Both the position numbers and the translations under genes were made by a program. Shown here in pieces: positions 1-6,342 of a DNA stretch of 18,400 bases (its first letter is position 1; each line of letters starts with the position of its first letter). The DNA is from Actinomycetota bacterium (GTDB lineage Bacteria; Actinomycetota; Actinomycetes; Propionibacteriales; Propionibacteriaceae). Where the stretch lies: the NCBI GenBank assembly GCA_016213595.1, contig JACRAA010000060.1, positions 1 through 18,400 on the forward strand, read 5' to 3'. Below the pieces are notes generated by a model. That model ran no database searches and was not told the DNA's origin. It saw only the letters and a program-made list of their open reading frames with translations.

Positions 1-658
1 CGATGACGAGCACGGGCCTCGACGCCTCGGCGATCATCTTCGCGGCCTGCTGGACCTGACGCGTGTGCGGTCGGACCGTGGGGCGGTAGCCCGGCAGGTC
101 GACCTGCCCGGTCCACTCGTACTCCGTCATCGCCGAGAGCGCGTCCTTGCTGATGTCGACGAGCACCGGGCCCGGACGGCCCGTACCGGCGATCTCGAAC
201 GCCGCGGCGATGGCCCAGGGGATCTCGGCCGGGTTGGTGACGAGGAAGTTGTGCTTCGTGATGGGGAACGTGATCCCCCGGATGTCGGCCTCCTGGAACG
301 CGTCGGTCCCGATCGACGCCGAGTTCACCTGGCCCGTGATCGCCACGATCGGCACGGAGTCCATGTACGCGTCGGCGAGGCCCGTGACGAGGTTCGTCGC
401 GCCGGGTCCCGAGGTGGCCATACAGACGCCCACTTTGCCGGTCGCCACGGCGTACCCCTCGGCGGCATGCGCGGCGCCCTGCTCGTGGCGGACAAGGATG
501 TGGCGGACCTTCGAGTCGAACAGCGGGTCGTACGCGGGAAGGATCGCGCCTCCCGGGATGCCGAAGATGACCTCTACGCCCACCGCTTCAAGGGATGCGA
601 CGAGGGACTGAGCGCCCGTCATGGTCTTCTTGCTGTCGGAGAGCACTGGTTGTGTCAT
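1..658 (-). CDS. ilvB: Acetolactate synthase large subunit, N-terminal part (runs off left edge)
   Basis: This is the thiamine-diphosphate-dependent enzyme that condenses pyruvate with pyruvate or 2-ketobutyrate, the first common step of valine, leucine and isoleucine synthesis in the cytoplasm. The first 219 residues are visible on the minus strand and the rest lies beyond position 1. They read as the family's N-terminal ThDP (PYR) domain: FGIPGGAILPAYD near residues 32-44, the catalytic glutamate in VRHEQGAAHAAEGYA (Glu59), then ATSGPGATNLVTGLADAYMDS and PIVAITGQV. The ATG at 658 is preceded by GAGGAG at 665-670 with a 6-nt spacing, which fixes the start. Expression is probably controlled by the attenuator at 699-800. 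ilvN and ilvC would be expected further left but are not in the window. Confidence 0.97.
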   Translation of the reverse strand, partial: MTQPVLSDSKKTMTGAQSLVASLEAVGVEVIFGIPGGAILPAYDPLFDSKVRHILVRHEQGAAHAAEGYAVATGKVGVCMATSGPGATNLVTGLADAYMDSVPIVAITGQVNSASIGTDAFQEADIRGITFPITKHNFLVTNPAEIPWAIAAAFEIAGTGRPGPVLVDISKDALSAMTEYEWTGQVDLPGYRPTVRPHTRQVQQAAKMIAEASRPVLVI

Positions 659-698
659 CTGTCGCTCCTCGGGTGAGTAGGTCGGCGTGCGGGCCATG

Positions 699-731
699 AA
701 AAAACCCCCGCTGCCGGTCGGCAGGCGAGGG
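699..731 (-). terminator. ilvB attenuator: intrinsic terminator hairpin
   Basis: On the minus strand a GC-rich stem (arms 720-731 and 705-715, one bulged base at 725, 4-base loop 716-719) is followed directly by six Ts (699-704). It lies about 40 nt before the ilvB start and downstream of a short leader ORF rich in Ile/Val/Leu codons, so it is best read as the terminator of a transcription attenuator and not as the end of an upstream gene. Confidence 0.85.
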
Positions 732-732
732 T

Positions 733-765
733 GCGTGTCACAGGCCCCTTGGGCCCAGGACACGC
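733..765 (-). promoter_or_regulatory. ilvB leader pause (1:2) hairpin
   Basis: A long stem forms between GCGTGTC and GACACGC (759-765 and 733-739, seven perfect pairs). After one mismatch and two G-U pairs it continues into GGCCC/GGGCC around an AAG loop. It begins 3 nt after the leader stop codon (768-770). A ribosome stalled on the Ile/Val/Leu codons would cover its 5' arm, as in classical attenuation. The antiterminator (2:3) pairing is less obvious by eye: AGGG of the second arm with CCCT of the terminator arm. Confidence 0.7.
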
Positions 766-767
766 TG

Positions 768-791
768 TCAAAGTACGAGGACGATCCGCAC
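768..791 (-). CDS. Branched-chain amino acid leader peptide of ilvB
   Basis: A 7-codon ORF, GTG CGG ATC GTC CTC GTA CTT TGA, encodes MRIVLVL: five of seven residues are the end products of the pathway that ilvB starts. It sits between the promoter (799-828) and the pause and terminator hairpins, the position of a cis-acting leader peptide. The GTG at 791 lies 7 nt after the -10 box, where transcription would start, so the transcript is probably leaderless. An in-frame GTG at 800 (MSDVRIVLVL) overlaps the -10 box and is unlikely to be transcribed. Its function would be to sense charged Ile/Val/Leu tRNAs. Such ilvB attenuators have been predicted in other Actinobacteria. The peptide itself has no expected function. 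Confidence 0.8.
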   Translation of the reverse strand: MRIVLVL

Positions 792-798
792 GTCGCTC

Positions 799-828
799 AC
801 TATGCCGCCGGGTTCCGGGCCGCGTCAA
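799..828 (-). promoter_or_regulatory. ilvB promoter
   Basis: TTGACG (823-828) is separated by 18 bp from CATAGT (799-804) on the minus strand, close to the housekeeping consensus. The expected start of transcription falls at the GTG of the leader peptide (791). Confidence 0.7.
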
Positions 829-858
829 CGCGTGGACGAGTGTTCTCGACATACGGAC

Positions 859-882
859 GGGGACGGCCCGAAGGCCGTCCCC
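859..882 (-). terminator. Hairpin after the membrane-protein gene
   Basis: A perfect 10-bp inverted repeat (arms 859-868 and 873-882) closes a UUCG tetraloop on the minus strand, 22 nt after the stop of the 905-1525 gene. There is no T run, so it may act as a non-canonical terminator or mRNA 3' stabiliser. It separates that gene from the ilvB promoter. Confidence 0.6.
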
Positions 883-904
883 GCCGGTGTCGATCTGAGG
901 TTGT

Positions 905-1525
905 TCAGCTCACCGCCACGTTCTGCTTCGCGCCGGCCGAGACCGCGGCAGCAGCCTCACCCTTGGCCTTGAGAACGGTGAAGGAGAGCAGGACGAACGC
1001 CGCGCCGAGGACGAGGGCGATGGCCCCGATCCACGCTGCGATGGTGCCGATCAGCCAGAACGCGTAGGCGGTCAGGAGGCTGGTACGGAGGGTGTCGCCC
1101 TGGAACAGCGTGTTCCGCAGGGCGGAGTAGGCGGCCTTCTGGTTGGCGTCGGTGGTGGCGCTGACGACGCCGCCGACACCGGAGTAGGTGCACTTGTCGG
1201 CGGGGACGGCCGGCACGGCGTTGCCGTTGGCATCCTTCACGGCGGAGCAGCCGGCGACCATGTGCTCCCAGATGTAGTTGTTGGCGAACGCCTGGGCGGC
1301 GTCGCCGGTCACCATGGGCTGGCCGGCGAAGGGTGCCAGCGCGTCCTGGGAAGCCTGGGGCAGCGTCTTGTACGCCGCTGCCGCCGGCATCGTGATCTTC
1401 TCCTGGGAGAGCTGGTCGCTCACATAGCTGTGAGCGTAAAGGCCGGCGACGAGAGCGAAGACGCCCACGGCCAGCGCGATGACACCGAACACCTGAGCGA
1501 GCACCCGGTAGACGACAGTCTTCAT
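905..1525 (-). CDS. Small membrane protein of the family often mislabelled 'LigA'
   Basis: The protein has 206 residues. A hydrophobic segment near residues 8-32 is followed by an extracytoplasmic stretch with the pattern SDQLSQEKITMP, then AQAFANNYIWEHM, then a second hydrophobic region near 150-185 that could span the membrane once or twice. This layout (short N-terminal anchor, 'L..EKI' loop, C-terminal helices) matches small actinobacterial proteins that databases often call aromatic ring-opening dioxygenase LigA; nothing in the sequence supports dioxygenase activity. Two cysteines in the loop (GCSAV and DKCTYSG) could form a disulfide. The start ATG at 1525 has AGAAGGG about 6 nt upstream. 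It appears to be a single-gene unit, ended by the hairpin at 859-882. The function is unknown. Confidence 0.85.
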   Translation of the reverse strand: MKTVVYRVLAQVFGVIALAVGVFALVAGLYAHSYVSDQLSQEKITMPAAAAYKTLPQASQDALAPFAGQPMVTGDAAQAFANNYIWEHMVAGCSAVKDANGNAVPAVPADKCTYSGVGGVVSATTDANQKAAYSALRNTLFQGDTLRTSLLTAYAFWLIGTIAAWIGAIALVLGAAFVLLSFTVLKAKGEAAAAVSAGAKQNVAVS

Positions 1526-1561
1526 TGCAGACCCTTCTTTGGCTGCCGGGGAGGCTCCCGG

Positions 1562-1611
1562 CTAGTAGTTGTCCCCTGAAGTACATCAAAGCTCTCAGGA
1601 GCGCCTTCAGG
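1562..1611 (-). promoter_or_regulatory. Possible promoter with overlapping inverted repeat
   Basis: Upstream of the membrane-protein gene the minus strand has TTGATG (1584-1589), 16 bp, then TACTAG (1562-1567), a weak promoter match. A 7-bp inverted repeat, CCTGAAG (1575-1581) and CTTCAGG (1605-1611), brackets the -35 box and could be an operator. Both calls are by eye only. Confidence 0.3.
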
Positions 1612-1643
1612 CGGGGGTGGTTGAAGGGTCGACAGTTGCCGAT

Positions 1644-2888
1644 TCAGTCAATGACGACAGGAGTTTCGGCTGTTGCGGGCCGGCCTCGAACGGACGACCT
1701 GCGCCAGGTCAGGACAGCGTGAACAGCGAGCGCCAGGATCAGGGCCGTCCCCATGGTCGGCCCGAGGTTTCCCACCAGTTTCTGACCCGCGCTGTACGCC
1801 AGCTCCCTGTGCTCGCCGTACGGCAGGACGGCCAGCGGGAGGCACAGTGCGATCCAGATGGCCCAGGCACGGCCCAGCCACACAGCCCAGCCCGGAAGCG
1901 TGCTTCCGGCGGTCACGGCGACGAGCAGGATCACCGCCCAGACGTGGTGGTGCGTCCAGGACAGGGGCGACGCGAGGCACGTCGCGAGCCCGACCAGCCC
2001 GACCGCGAAGACCTTCTCGCCGCGCCGCCACCACCAGGCCGCCACGGCAGTCGCGACCAGGGCGACCGCGAAGCCGATCCCGAGGGCGACGACGACCGTC
2101 TTCCGGTCCTCCGCGAACCAGCGGGTCATGGCCCCGGAGATGCCCTGGTTGCCCACGTACACGGGCCCGGCCGTGTTGACCTCGCCCTTGCCGAGACCGC
2201 TCCAGTACTCCAGGGACTCCTTGGGCAGGAGGATCCACGCGACGACGGTGAAGAAGACGAACGAGAGCATCGCCATGACGGCGACACGCCGCTTCCAGAT
2301 GAGGAACGCGAGCACGACGAACAGCAGCGGCGTGAGCTTGATGGCGGCCGCCAGGCCGATGAGCGCACCGCGGGGGATGCGACGGGCCTGGCCGGGTTGG
2401 TCCGGCAGGAGGTCGGCCACCACGAGCGCCATGAGCATCGTGTTGACCTGGCCGTACCCCATGGTCGTACGGATCGGCTCCATCGCGAGCACGAGGCCCG
2501 CCGCGACGACGCCGAGGAGGAAGCCCCGTGGCACCCGGATGCGGCGCAGGACGCTGATCAGGGCGCCCGTACCGAGCACGGTCCAGATGAGCTGCCACAT
2601 GAAGTACGGACCGATGAGCAGCGGCGTCATGACGATGGCGGCGATCGGCGGGTAGATGAACTTCAGGTTGTCGACGGGAGTGCTCGTCAGGTAGATGTCG
2701 TGGCCGTTGACCATGTCCTCGACGGCGAGCCGGTACACGCCGAGGTCCATGGTGTTCGGGCGGTACGGCCAGAGGTGACCTCCGGAGATGACGAGGGGCA
2801 GCAGGATGAACGAGACGAGGAGCGCCGGCAGCCACTCCGCCGCTGTCCTGGGGAGGCCTGCTCGGACGCGGGCGAGGAATGCGCTCAT
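1644..2888 (-). CDS. GT87 (DUF2029) polyprenyl-phosphate-mannose-type mannosyltransferase
   Basis: This 414-residue integral membrane protein has about ten hydrophobic segments. After the first transmembrane helix comes the loop PNTMDLGVYRLAVEDMVNGHDIY, where Asp48 corresponds to the catalytic aspartate of GT87 enzymes such as mycobacterial PimE. AAAIKLTPLLFVV is typical of the family, and SPLSWTHHHVW occurs in a later segment. The family moves mannose or another sugar from a polyprenyl phosphate donor on the outer face of the membrane to glycolipids such as phosphatidylinositol mannosides or lipoglycans; the acceptor here cannot be told. The ATG overlaps the stop of the preceding short ORF (ATGA at 2885-2888), so it is the last gene of the hisF operon. 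No clear terminator follows. Confidence 0.85.
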   Translation of the reverse strand: MSAFLARVRAGLPRTAAEWLPALLVSFILLPLVISGGHLWPYRPNTMDLGVYRLAVEDMVNGHDIYLTSTPVDNLKFIYPPIAAIVMTPLLIGPYFMWQLIWTVLGTGALISVLRRIRVPRGFLLGVVAAGLVLAMEPIRTTMGYGQVNTMLMALVVADLLPDQPGQARRIPRGALIGLAAAIKLTPLLFVVLAFLIWKRRVAVMAMLSFVFFTVVAWILLPKESLEYWSGLGKGEVNTAGPVYVGNQGISGAMTRWFAEDRKTVVVALGIGFAVALVATAVAAWWWRRGEKVFAVGLVGLATCLASPLSWTHHHVWAVILLVAVTAGSTLPGWAVWLGRAWAIWIALCLPLAVLPYGEHRELAYSAGQKLVGNLGPTMGTALILALAVHAVLTWRRSSVRGRPATAETPVVID

Positions 2889-3040
2889 GGCCGGAGCTGC
2901 GCCCGGACAGCGTCGAGGTCGGCGGTGTGACCGGTGAACCCTGACAGCCCGGCCGCGTCCGAGTAGCGGGGCACCAGGTGGACCTGACGCGAAGGGATCG
3001 ACCCGTCCACGATCCTGCTGAAGAGGCAGCCGTCGCTCAT
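2885..3040 (-). pseudogene. Internally deleted HIT-family gene (51 codons, frame intact)
   Basis: The short ORF fits exactly between its neighbours: its ATG overlaps the dehydrogenase stop (ATGA 3037-3040) and its TGA overlaps the mannosyltransferase start (ATGA 2885-2888). Residues 1-20 begin MSDGCLFSRIVDGSIPSRQ, the typical N terminus of histidine-triad (HIT) proteins (CLFCxIvxgeIPs). Residues 20-27, VHLVPRYS, resemble the end of the H-x-H-x-H-hh-PRY catalytic triad motif, followed by a C-terminal tail ending in LDAVRAQLRP. HIT proteins are usually 110-140 residues, so about 60-90 residues, including most of the nucleotide-binding core and two of the triad histidines, are missing. The usual CxxC has also become CLFS. 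It is probably enzymatically dead but still translatable. It could instead be a genuine small protein of unknown role. Confidence 0.65.
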
Positions 3041-3966
3041 GCCCTGGGTCCCCAGACGATGTTCTCGAACGGCTCCCCCGCGGCCAGGTGCTCCAGCTGC
3101 CGTGCGATCAGGCGGTCGTAGCGGACGGGAGCGGAGTCGTTCGCCCCCCCGACGTGCGGCGCGATCGTGACGCCCGGCGCCTCCCAGAGCGGGCTGTCGC
3201 CCGGCAAGGGCTCGGGGTCGACGACGTCCAGCGCGAACCGGAGCCGGCCGACCTCGCCGACGACCGCCTCGGTGTCGATGATCTTTCCCCGTCCCACGTT
3301 GACGACGAGCGCGCCGTCGTGGAGGAGCGAGAGCGTACGGGCGTCGAACACGCCGACGGTGTCGTGGGTAGCCGGTGCCGTGACGAACACGACGTCGGCG
3401 TCCGGCAGCAGGTCGTACAGGTCGGCGCCCGCGTGGACGACGGGCTCGGTACGTGCCGAGCGTGCCACCCGTACCACCAGGGCCGGCTCGAACCCGGCGA
3501 CGCGACGCTCGACGGCTGCGCCGATCCGACCGTACCCATAGATGAGCACCCGCTTGTCTGCGAGAGACGTGCCGAACGCGGGAGCCCAGGAGTGAGTGGA
3601 CTGCTGTCGGGCGTACGTGTCGAGGCCGCGCAGGTTCGCCAGCGCCAGCGCCACGGCGAGCTCGGCGGTGCCGGCGTCGTGCACACCCGCCGCGTTCGCG
3701 ATCGACACGCTGTCGCTCACCAGCCCGAGCATGTGCTCGTACCCCGCCGAGCCCAGCTGGACGACGCGCAGGGCCGGCTTGTCGAAGCGCTCCAGCTCCT
3801 CCCAGACCTCAAGGGCCGTGAAGTTGGGCAGCGCGACGAACGCGACGTCGTCGGCGGTCTCCTCCAGTCCTCGCCGGTCGTTGAGCAGGGTCAGGTCGAC
3901 GCCGTCCTGGCGGCCGACGCGGGCGTAGGCCTCCTCCAGCGAGCCGTACGGCACCCAGGCCCTCAT
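3037..3966 (-). CDS. D-isomer-specific 2-hydroxyacid dehydrogenase (NAD-binding)
   Basis: This 309-residue soluble enzyme belongs to the phosphoglycerate/glyoxylate/lactate dehydrogenase superfamily, which reduces 2-keto acids to D-2-hydroxy acids. The nucleotide-binding motif is GYGRIG (144-149). The catalytic set is in place: Arg226 in VNVGRGKIID, Glu252 in DVVDPEPLP and His271 in IAPHVGG. The N-terminal substrate domain is short and diverged, and there is no ACT or other regulatory domain, so it is not a standard SerA. The ATG at 3966 overlaps the hisF stop (ATGA) and has AGGAG 8 nt upstream, so it is translated with hisF. The substrate cannot be assigned. Sitting in an operon with hisF does not imply a role in histidine synthesis. 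Confidence 0.9.
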   Translation of the reverse strand: MRAWVPYGSLEEAYARVGRQDGVDLTLLNDRRGLEETADDVAFVALPNFTALEVWEELERFDKPALRVVQLGSAGYEHMLGLVSDSVSIANAAGVHDAGTAELAVALALANLRGLDTYARQQSTHSWAPAFGTSLADKRVLIYGYGRIGAAVERRVAGFEPALVVRVARSARTEPVVHAGADLYDLLPDADVVFVTAPATHDTVGVFDARTLSLLHDGALVVNVGRGKIIDTEAVVGEVGRLRFALDVVDPEPLPGDSPLWEAPGVTIAPHVGGANDSAPVRYDRLIARQLEHLAAGEPFENIVWGPRA

Positions 3967-4757
3967 CGGTCGGCTCCTGACGTGACGGGCTGCAGAGCTC
4001 GTACGGGGTAGCCTGCGGCGGCCAGCGCGTCCTTCACCTCGGCCACCGACAAGGTCCCGTAGTGGAAGACCGAGGCCGCGAGGACGGCATCCGCACCCGC
4101 GGCGACAGCCTCGACGAAGTGCGAGGCCGTACCGGCGCCACCCGACGCGATCAGCGGCACGTCGGCCACGGCACGTACGGCCCTGATCAGCTCGAGGTCG
4201 AAGCCAGCGGTCGTCCCGTCGGCGTCCATGGAGTTGAGCAGGATCTCCCCCACGCCGCGGTCCACCGCCTCGGCCACCCAGGCCAGTGCGTCGAGGCCTG
4301 CGGAGGTCCGACCGCCGTGCGTGGTCACCCCGAAACCCGACGGCATCCCGTCCTCACGGCGGGCGTCCACCGACAGGACCAGCACCTGGTTCCCGAACCG
4401 ATGGGCGATCTCGTCGATGACCGCCGGGCGACGGATGGCCCCGGTGTTGATCCCCACCTTGTCGGCCCCGTGACGAAGCAGCAGGTCGACGTCCTCGACG
4501 CTGGCGATGCCACCGCCGACGGTGAGCGGGATGAAGACGGTCTCGGCCGTACGGCGCACCATCTCGCGGGTCGTCGCGCGCCCCTCGTGGGAGGCGGAGA
4601 TGTCGAGGAAGGTCAGCTCGTCGGCCCCCTCCAGACCGTACCGGCGGGCCAGCTCGACCGGGTCGCCCGCATCGCGCAGGTCGACGAAGTTGACGCCTTT
4701 GACGACCCGGCCGTCATGGACGTCCAGGCAGGGGATCACTCGGATCGCTACTGACAC
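3963..4757 (-). CDS. hisF: Imidazole glycerol phosphate synthase, cyclase subunit
   Basis: HisF takes ammonia from HisH and converts PRFAR into imidazole glycerol phosphate and AICAR, the branch point between histidine and purine synthesis. The 264 residues form the full (beta/alpha)8 barrel: IRVIPCLDVHDGRVVKGVNF with Asp12, PLTVGGGI at 78-84, GADKVGINTGA, LSVDARR with Asp131, and the phosphate-binding LIASGGAG. The frame is open far upstream, but homology begins at the GTG at 4757. That GTG lies 7 nt after TAGGCT and has no Shine-Dalgarno sequence, suggesting a leaderless mRNA. hisF heads an operon with the dehydrogenase, the HIT remnant and the GT87 gene. The other his genes are not nearby; hisI is not next to it, unlike in many actinobacteria. 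Confidence 0.96.
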   Translation of the reverse strand: MSVAIRVIPCLDVHDGRVVKGVNFVDLRDAGDPVELARRYGLEGADELTFLDISASHEGRATTREMVRRTAETVFIPLTVGGGIASVEDVDLLLRHGADKVGINTGAIRRPAVIDEIAHRFGNQVLVLSVDARREDGMPSGFGVTTHGGRTSAGLDALAWVAEAVDRGVGEILLNSMDADGTTAGFDLELIRAVRAVADVPLIASGGAGTASHFVEAVAAGADAVLAASVFHYGTLSVAEVKDALAAAGYPVRALQPVTSGADR

Positions 4758-4764
4758 GCCCGCA

Positions 4765-4770
4765 AGCCTA
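4765..4770 (-). promoter_or_regulatory. -10 box of leaderless hisF transcript
   Basis: TAGGCT on the minus strand is followed by 7 nt and the hisF GTG. Transcription would begin at or next to the start codon. No convincing -35 box is visible. Confidence 0.55.
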
Positions 4771-4832
4771 GTGCGGTACCTGACGATGCTGCCCGGTCGA
4801 TGCGTCGCCCGGGTGTTGTCTGAGGCCCCCGC

Positions 4833-4838
4833 TAGATT
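4833..4838 (+). promoter_or_regulatory. -10 box of leaderless tldD transcript
   Basis: TAGATT is followed by 7 nt (GACGCGC) and the tldD ATG at 4846, with no Shine-Dalgarno sequence. It is divergent from the hisF promoter, the two -10 boxes being about 60 bp apart. Confidence 0.6.
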
Positions 4839-4845
4839 GACGCGC

Positions 4846-6342
4846 ATGCCTTCCGGACTGGACCCGCGCTTCACCGCCCTGCCCCTCGACACGCTCGCTG
4901 ACGCCGCCCTGACCCGGGCTGCGGCCCTCGGTGCGACCCACGCGGACGTACGCATCGAGCGCATCCGCATGGGGTCCCACCGGCTGCGGGACGAGGCGCT
5001 GGAGAGCAGCACCGACGCGACCGACCTCGGGATCGGTGTCCGCGTCATCCATGACGGCTCCTGGGGCTTCGCCGCCGGGATCACGCTGACTCCTGATGCT
5101 GCGGCCACCCTCGCGGAGCAGGCGGTGGCGGCTGCCCGGATCAGCCGACCCCTCACGTCCTTCCCGGTCGAGCTCGCCCCGGAGCCCGTCCACGTCGGCG
5201 AGTGGGTGTCGCCGTTCCGGCTCGACCCCTTCGAGGTGAGCGATGCGGAACGCGTCGAGCGGCTCGTCGAGCTGTCCCGGCTCGCGGCCGGTGCCGGGGT
5301 CGACCACGTCACGGCGACCGTCGACCTGGTCGACGAGCACAAGCTCTACGCCGACCTCGCGGGGAGCCGGACGCTGCAGCGGCGGGTCCGTGTGCTTCCC
5401 GTGGTCGAGGTGATGGCGACGAACGGCCGCTACCACTCGATGCGCACGACCAACCCGCCGGCAGGACGGGGGTGGGAGTACCTCCTGGGCGAGGGGTGGG
5501 ACCTGGACGGCGAGGTGTCGCAGCTCGCGTCGTGGCTGGCGGAGCAACGGGCCGCGCCGTGCGTCCAGCCCGGCCGGTACGACCTGGTCGTCGAGCCCAC
5601 CAACCTCTGGCTCACGATCCACGAGTCGGTCGCCCACGCCACGGAGCTCGACCGGGCACTGGGCTACGAGGCGGCGTACGCCGGAACCTCCTTCGCGAAG
5701 CCCGAGACACTGGGGAGCCTGCAGTACGGGAGCGACGTCATGACCGTCACGGGCGACCGGGTGGCCGAGCACGGCCTGGCGAGCTGCGCGTGGGACGACG
5801 AGGGCGTCGAGGCGCAGACGTTCGAGATCATCCGGGACGGGACCCATGTGGGCTACCAGCTGAACCGGCAGATGGCCCACGAACAGGGACGGGACCGCTC
5901 CAACGGCTGCGCCTTCGCGGACTCCTCGGGTCACATCCCCCTGCAACGGATGCCCAACGTCTCGCTGCAGCCCGCGGCCTCCGAGACCACCGTCGAGGAC
6001 CTGGTCGGTCGGGTCGAGCGCGGGCTGTACGTGGTGGGCGACAAGTCCTGGTCGATCGACATGCAGCGCTACAACTTCCAGTTCACGGCGCAGCGCTTCT
6101 ACGCCATCCAGGACGGACGGCTGGCGGGCCAGGTGGCCGACGCCGCGTACCAGGCGACGACGACGGACTTCTGGCGGTCGATGGAGGCCGTAGGGGGCCC
6201 GGGCACGTACCGGCTCATGGGTGCGCTCGACTGCGGCAAGGGACAGCCCGGCCAGTCGGCGCCTGTCTCGCATGGCGCTCCGGCGGCTCTGTTCCGGTCC
6301 GTGAACGTGCTCAACACCGAGGCCGAGGGGGCCCACGCATGA
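4846..6342 (+). CDS. tldD: TldD-family zinc metalloprotease subunit
   Basis: TldD pairs with TldE (PmbA) in a heterodimeric protease that trims unfolded or modified peptides, such as the microcin B17 leader and the CcdA antitoxin in E. coli; TldD carries the zinc site. The 498-residue protein has the signature HExxxH in LTIHESVAHATELD (His259, Glu260, His264) and the third ligand cysteine in LMGALDCGKGQ (Cys463). The N-terminal half has the family's THADVRIERI and GIGVRVI strands. The frame is open further upstream, but homology begins at the ATG at 4846, which follows a -10 box by 7 nt. The stop overlaps the tldE start (ATGA 6339-6342), so the two subunits are translationally coupled. No RiPP precursor or cyclase lies nearby that would name a dedicated substrate. 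Confidence 0.95.
   Translation: MPSGLDPRFTALPLDTLADAALTRAAALGATHADVRIERIRMGSHRLRDEALESSTDATDLGIGVRVIHDGSWGFAAGITLTPDAAATLAEQAVAAARISRPLTSFPVELAPEPVHVGEWVSPFRLDPFEVSDAERVERLVELSRLAAGAGVDHVTATVDLVDEHKLYADLAGSRTLQRRVRVLPVVEVMATNGRYHSMRTTNPPAGRGWEYLLGEGWDLDGEVSQLASWLAEQRAAPCVQPGRYDLVVEPTNLWLTIHESVAHATELDRALGYEAAYAGTSFAKPETLGSLQYGSDVMTVTGDRVAEHGLASCAWDDEGVEAQTFEIIRDGTHVGYQLNRQMAHEQGRDRSNGCAFADSSGHIPLQRMPNVSLQPAASETTVEDLVGRVERGLYVVGDKSWSIDMQRYNFQFTAQRFYAIQDGRLAGQVADAAYQATTTDFWRSMEAVGGPGTYRLMGALDCGKGQPGQSAPVSHGAPAALFRSVNVLNTEAEGAHA

Noticed and set aside
798..800. GTG at 800 as the start of the ilv leader peptide (10 residues)
   Set aside because: It lies within or directly against the -10 box, so it would not be in the transcript; the in-frame GTG at 791 fits the predicted start.
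905..1525. Aromatic ring-opening dioxygenase LigA
   Set aside because: This is a common database label for such small membrane proteins; no dioxygenase motif or metal-ligand pattern is visible.
1569..2930. 453-codon open frame on the plus strand
   Set aside because: It is antisense to the GT87 gene; its composition is dominated by Arg, Asp, Glu, His and Gly, as expected for a shadow frame in high-GC DNA, and it has no domain.
4758..5342. N-terminal extension of the hisF frame
   Set aside because: The extra residues lie antisense to tldD, are Ser/Arg-rich and unlike HisF; the GTG at 4757 fits both homology and promoter spacing.
5202..6338. N-terminal extension of the tldE frame across tldD
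   Set aside because: It overlaps tldD in another frame and is Arg/Gly-rich; the TldE sequence begins at the ATG at 6339.
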